Shown: piece after piece, positions 13,194-16,168 of the stretch | Numbering within the stretch: the stretch's first letter is position 1 | How the letters are laid out: every line of letters begins with the position of its first letter | Assembly: GCA_043780275.1 (NCBI GenBank) | Contig: JAYWCV010000153.1 | Span: 1-16,168, forward strand | Length of the DNA: 16,168 bases | Direction: 5' to 3' | DNA from: MGR-bin208 sp043780275 | Lineage (GTDB): Bacteria; Bacteroidota; Bacteroidia; Chitinophagales; Chitinophagaceae | Notes under the pieces: model-generated | Databases searched by the model: none | What the model saw: only the letters and a program-made list of their open reading frames with translations | What the model was told of the DNA's origin: nothing | Program-made: the position numbers and the translations under genes

Positions 13194-13665
13194 ATTGGTT
13201 GTTTAAATTTAAAACTGATTGATTCCCGGCACTTTCTTTTTCTGTTTTCCGATCCCAAAGAATTTTTTTTCCAAATCCGAGAGTGCTGTCAGTCATTTTA
13301 ATGCGGTTAATCTGTATGGTCCATATTTCACCACTCATTGCCAAAGCCATGGGATGTTTTTTATGATAATATGCCGAAGCATGATTAGTAAAAGGATGTT
13401 TGGAGTTTAACAAAATCCCTTCCAGTTGCACTCCTTTTATGATTAGCTTATTTAGTTTGTCGGGTAAAACAGTGCCGGCTACCAATGGGTTTTTGCTTAA
13501 CAAAACGGAGTGATATGATTCAGCAGAAGATTTGAAATGCAGCAAATTTTCTACCTTGTCGAAAGCATAAAAACAGGTAAAACAATAGGGCTTTCCCAAT
13601 TCGTCTACACAGCAAATGCTGACACAGGTTTGTTCTTTTAAGAATTTTGCAATGGATTCGTTCAT
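13180..13665 (-). CDS. YhbP (UPF0306)-like protein, PNPOx-type flavin-binding split barrel (161 aa)
   Basis: The C-terminal part IWTIQINRIKMTDSTLGFGK closely recalls the E. coli YhbP ending (EIKFTDNTLGFGKKMIW, from memory). The start (SIAKFLKEQ) and centre (GTVLP...IKGVQLEG) follow the same pattern, which is the FMN-binding split barrel fold of the pyridoxamine-phosphate-oxidase clan. No activity is established for YhbP. ATG 13665 was chosen because its ATGA overlaps the ferredoxin stop by 4 bases; an upstream in-frame ATG (13692) would add nine residues. The N-terminus carries five cysteines in 18 residues (C14, C18, C19, C28, C31), more than I recall in YhbP. It overlaps the next gene by 14 bases, so it is tightly coupled inside the ric-U32 operon. 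Confidence 0.75.
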   Translation of the reverse strand: MNESIAKFLKEQTCVSICCVDELGKPYCFTCFYAFDKVENLLHFKSSAESYHSVLLSKNPLVAGTVLPDKLNKLIIKGVQLEGILLNSKHPFTNHASAYYHKKHPMALAMSGEIWTIQINRIKMTDSTLGFGKKILWDRKTEKESAGNQSVLNLNNQYDKN

Positions 13666-13883
13666 ACTACTTTTATAATTTTTACCGGACATGCCCTGGC
13701 AACCTGTACGGTTAGTTTTTTCTGATCCTCATTTATCTCCAACACATAAACAGCCTTTTTATCAATCGCATTTAACAATATGGCCTTTCCATCTTTTTTT
13801 GACATTCGCCAAAGTAAAGGCTGCTGTTCGAAACAAATACTGCAACCGATACATTTAACCCGGTATTGAATAACCTTACTCAT
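13662..13883 (-). CDS. Small single-cluster ferredoxin-like protein (73 aa)
   Basis: CIGCSIC (C11, C14, C17) and a distant C65-P66 (RACPVKII) give the CxxCxxC...CP set of one [4Fe-4S] or [3Fe-4S] cluster, as in the short ferredoxins of the Fer4_13/Fer4_15 kind. It has no signal peptide and should carry electrons in the cytosol. The start overlaps the end of the U32 gene by 8 bases, and its stop overlaps the start of the YhbP-like gene by 4 bases (ATGA). All three are therefore probably made together, and the ferredoxin is a natural electron donor or acceptor for the Fe-S U32 protein and the presumed flavoprotein. Confidence 0.85.
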   Translation of the reverse strand: MSKVIQYRVKCIGCSICFEQQPLLWRMSKKDGKAILLNAIDKKAVYVLEINEDQKKLTVQVARACPVKIIKVV

Positions 13884-15123
13884 TTAATGCATCCACTATT
13901 TTATATAACTTATCCTGTGGAGTAATTTTTGTTGCAAACGGAAAAGTTATTTTATTCCCTTTTTTAGCTTCTGTATTTTCAATGCCATCTACAGTTAAGC
14001 TGGTAAATTTTTCTTTATACATGCCGCAATGTTTCCCACTGATCATAATGGTATCGCCGGTTTTTAATGAACCGGATTCAATGAGAAATTCGGCTACATT
14101 TATTTTTGGATAATACCTAGATCCCTTGCCGACATAAATTTTCTTTTCGGTAGCAGCTGAACCGGGATTGCTTGTCCATTCTCCCATTTCCCTGCCCAAA
14201 TAATATCCTTCCCAAAACCCACGATTATAAACTGTGCTAAGTTGTTGCATCCAGCCGCTAATTTTTTCAATACTGTAATTGCCTTCTTCAATTGCAGTTA
14301 GTGCTTCTTGGTAACATTGAGTAACTGTATACACATAGTCGGCCCCTTTGCTTCTGCCTTCAATCTTTAATATATCCACACCACTTTTTACCAATTGATC
14401 CAGGATACCGATTGTACACAAATCCTTGGGCGACATGATGTATTCATTATCTATCAACAATTCTTCATTGGTTTCTGCATCTCTTACAATATATGGTCGG
14501 CGACAATTCTGCACACAAGCACCACGGTTTGCAGATGCATTTTGTGTATGCAGACTCAGGTAACATTTGCCCGAAACGGCCATACACAATGCACCATGAA
14601 CAAAAATCTCCACCTTAATCAACCCTCCTGAAACTCCTTTTATTTTTTGTCTTTTTATTTCTTTGCAGATATGCTCCACTTGCTTCAGTGTAAGTTCACG
14701 TGCCAGCACAATTACATCTGCAAACCGGGCGTAAAACTGTACCGATTCTATATTACTTACATTGGCCTGTGTAGAAATATGAAGGGGTATATTTAGCTGA
14801 TTACAATATTCAATTACGGCAAAGTCGGATGCAATGACCGCATCAATACCATGCTTTTTTACTTCCTGTAATATGCATCGCAATAATTGCATATCATGTT
14901 CATACATCACCGTATTAAGGGTGATATATGTTTTTATGTTTTTAGATTTACAAAGAATACTGATTTCCTCAATGTCATTAATGGAAAAAGAATTGGAAGA
15001 ACAGGTTCTCATATTCAATTGCTCCACACCAAAATAAACAGCATCGGCACCGGCAATAATAGCAGCCTGTATACAATCAAAGGATCCTGCGGGTGATAAT
15101 AATTCTGTTTTTCTTTTTGTCAT
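13876..15123 (-). CDS. U32 family Fe-S protein, TrhP (YegQ)-like (415 aa)
   Basis: This is a peptidase-U32-family TIM barrel: ELLSPAGSFDCIQAAIIAGA at residues 7-26, HISTQANVSN, and the signature EIFVHGALCMAVSGKC followed by RGACVQNCRRP. The four cysteines C180, C187, C203 and C207 have the C-x6-C-x15-C-x3-C spacing of U32 proteins that bind a [4Fe-4S] cluster. YIMSPKDLCTIG and ILKIEGRSK are further family segments, and a C-terminal beta-barrel (about 330-415) is present as in TrhP. The single barrel plus extension fits TrhP, which hydroxylates tRNA U34 to ho5U using prephenate, better than the shorter UbiU/UbiV or the two-copy RlhA. Known U32 proteins are RNA or quinone hydroxylases rather than true peptidases. 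It starts 34 bases after ric and overlaps the ferredoxin gene. The exact substrate is uncertain. Confidence 0.88.
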   Translation of the reverse strand: MTKRKTELLSPAGSFDCIQAAIIAGADAVYFGVEQLNMRTCSSNSFSINDIEEISILCKSKNIKTYITLNTVMYEHDMQLLRCILQEVKKHGIDAVIASDFAVIEYCNQLNIPLHISTQANVSNIESVQFYARFADVIVLARELTLKQVEHICKEIKRQKIKGVSGGLIKVEIFVHGALCMAVSGKCYLSLHTQNASANRGACVQNCRRPYIVRDAETNEELLIDNEYIMSPKDLCTIGILDQLVKSGVDILKIEGRSKGADYVYTVTQCYQEALTAIEEGNYSIEKISGWMQQLSTVYNRGFWEGYYLGREMGEWTSNPGSAATEKKIYVGKGSRYYPKINVAEFLIESGSLKTGDTIMISGKHCGMYKEKFTSLTVDGIENTEAKKGNKITFPFATKITPQDKLYKIVDALNE

Positions 15124-15157
15124 ACTAAGCGTTTCAATGAGATGCTTCTTTATAATC

Positions 15158-15886
15158 TTAAATTAATTCAGCCTTACCGGCCTCCAGTAAAATAGCTTTC
15201 GGAAATAAAATATTGTTTTCAAGATGAATATGCAAGTGTAAGTCCTGCTCAAATTCTTCCAGTTTGGCATACAAAGCTTTAAATGTATTGCAGGCCCATT
15301 CCGGTGGCGTATAATTATTGCTGAGTATGGCTATTTCTTTCAAAATATTTCCAGCATTTTCATGTTCGTGTTCCATCATATTGATCGGGTTTTGGATATT
15401 TCCGAATTTTGATGGCTCTGATACCGTTTTTGTTTTTTGGGCCTGAACCAGTAAGTTAATATACGGAAACAGGATCACTTCTTCTTTTTGCATATGAGAT
15501 GTTAGTTCTTCAGACAATAATTGAAACAACTCATATATTTTAATGACCGGCGGATGTCCTTCACCATGTACACTGGCCACTTTGGCGGCATATTCATTGA
15601 TCATACCCAATGCTTCTCTTACATAAACGTGATGGGTGTTTTCAATATGAGCGATTAAAAAATCCAGCTCCCAGTTATTATAGTTTTGTGAAGCAGTAGG
15701 TTTTTCATCAATGTTGCGTAAGTCCTGCAACAACTCTTCAAGGTCAATACTGTTCTTGGCACAGGCTTTTTCAATACTGATTCCACCACCACAACAAAAG
15801 TCTAATCCGTATTTTTTAAATACATGAGCCGATTTAATATTTGATGCCACTACTTCACTGATTTTTAATTTTTCTAAGGCTTCCAT
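15158..15886 (-). CDS. ric: RIC family di-iron protein, repair of iron-sulfur clusters (YtfE/ScdA-like, 242 aa)
   Basis: The N-terminal ScdA_N (DUF542) domain has the motif DFCCGGG (C31, C32). The hemerythrin-like four-helix bundle has the expected ligand pattern: H80/H85 (IAHIENTHH), H131 and E135 (SHMQKEE), H173 (MEHEHE), H219 and E223 (HIHLENN). RIC proteins restore Fe-S clusters damaged by nitric oxide or oxidants and can also reduce NO. The protein is cytosolic. It lies 33 bases after the thioesterase and 34 bases before the U32 gene, so it probably shares their transcript. No separate promoter or NO-responsive operator was seen in the 33-base gap. Length and domain order are normal for the family. 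Confidence 0.93.
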   Translation of the reverse strand: MEALEKLKISEVVASNIKSAHVFKKYGLDFCCGGGISIEKACAKNSIDLEELLQDLRNIDEKPTASQNYNNWELDFLIAHIENTHHVYVREALGMINEYAAKVASVHGEGHPPVIKIYELFQLLSEELTSHMQKEEVILFPYINLLVQAQKTKTVSEPSKFGNIQNPINMMEHEHENAGNILKEIAILSNNYTPPEWACNTFKALYAKLEEFEQDLHLHIHLENNILFPKAILLEAGKAELI

Positions 15887-15919
15887 GTTTTTAGGTTTTA
15901 TTTTTTTAATGAGCTGTAT

Positions 15920-16168
15920 TTATTTTTTAATTTTTCTTCTGATAATTTTTCGCCTCCTTAATAAAGCGTCTTGAAAAAAGTCCTTATCCGTTTGTGTAAT
16001 TGGTCTGACGGCAATTACTGGAGAAGCTTTTCCAAACTCATCTAATGCCACGAAATGGAAATAAGCCTCACTGATTAACTGTTTTTTTCCGGCCAATACA
16101 TTCTTTGCAAAAGCCAGTACAAAAATTTCCATGGATGAATTAAATGAACGGGTAATGCGGGCCGTTAT
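15920..16168 (-). CDS. Acyl-CoA thioesterase, hotdog fold, C-terminal part (5' end outside window)
   Basis: The frame runs off the right edge and ends at 15920; 82 residues are visible. ITARITRSFNSSMEIFVLAF followed by AYFHFVALDEFGKASPV is the second half of a BFIT/YkhA-type acyl-CoA thioesterase, where the Ser-Ser-Met-Glu helix start and the AYFTFVALDE strand are well conserved. These enzymes hydrolyse acyl-CoA to free acid and CoA in the cytosol. The ATG at 16132 is internal, because homologous sequence continues upstream of it. The C-terminus ends in a run of basic residues (RRRKIIRRKIKK). It is upstream of ric by 33 bases and may head the operon. Confidence 0.8.
   Translation of the reverse strand: MTARITRSFNSSMEIFVLAFAKNVLAGKKQLISEAYFHFVALDEFGKASPVIAVRPITQTDKDFFQDALLRRRKIIRRKIKK

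Noticed and set aside
13666..13692. Longer start for the YhbP-like protein at 13692
   Set aside because: The ATG at 13665 forms an ATGA overlap with the ferredoxin stop and matches the YhbP N-terminus; the extra nine residues lie inside the ferredoxin gene.

Overview
The window looks like a chromosomal segment of a member of the Bacteroidota, probably in or near the Chitinophagaceae. The reasons are AT-rich DNA, many genes without a Shine-Dalgarno box, one good Bacteroidota-type promoter (TTG, 21 bp, TAnnTTTG), a propeller/Y_Y_Y-type sensor kinase, and palindromic repeats of the CCCCTCTC...GAGAGGGG kind seen in this phylum. The assignment rests on gene style and remembered families, not on a database search. 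No tRNA, rRNA, CRISPR array, transposase or integrase was seen.

Left part (1-2660): the 3' end of a sulfatase/LTA-synthase-like gene (+) meets a short minus-strand operon, pnuC then a secreted PAP2 phosphatase, that has its own promoter. A saccharopine-dehydrogenase-family oxidoreductase follows on the plus strand.

Middle (2661-10896): two paralogous PLP lyases stand in tandem, a tryptophanase and a tyrosine phenol-lyase. Their diagnostic residues differ as expected, so the pair should release indole, phenol, pyruvate and ammonia from aromatic amino acids. One palindromic repeat supplies the stop codon of the first gene, and another lies in frame inside the 5' end of the second. A two-component system follows (propeller histidine kinase plus NarL/LuxR-type regulator), then a small lipoprotein of unknown function. 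A 12-bp box is shared by the upstream regions of the kinase gene and the lipoprotein gene. The 511 bases after the lipoprotein hold the 3' remains of two dead genes: a PD40/TolB-like propeller gene and a diverged tyrosine phenol-lyase copy, with a strong terminator between them.

Right part (10897-16168): everything is on the minus strand. A tight run starts with an acyl-CoA thioesterase (cut by the window edge) and continues with ric (di-iron Fe-S repair protein), a U32 family Fe-S protein resembling TrhP, a small ferredoxin, a YhbP (UPF0306)-like protein and a small secreted His-rich helical protein. Several of these genes overlap by 4-14 bp, and a terminator closes the run. Beyond it lies a 602-residue protein that looks like a remote nitronate monooxygenase-type FMN barrel with a Cys-containing C-terminal half. 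The U32/ferredoxin/YhbP/RIC group reads like a redox module for low-oxygen or nitrosative conditions, and it is the best candidate here for an under-described system.
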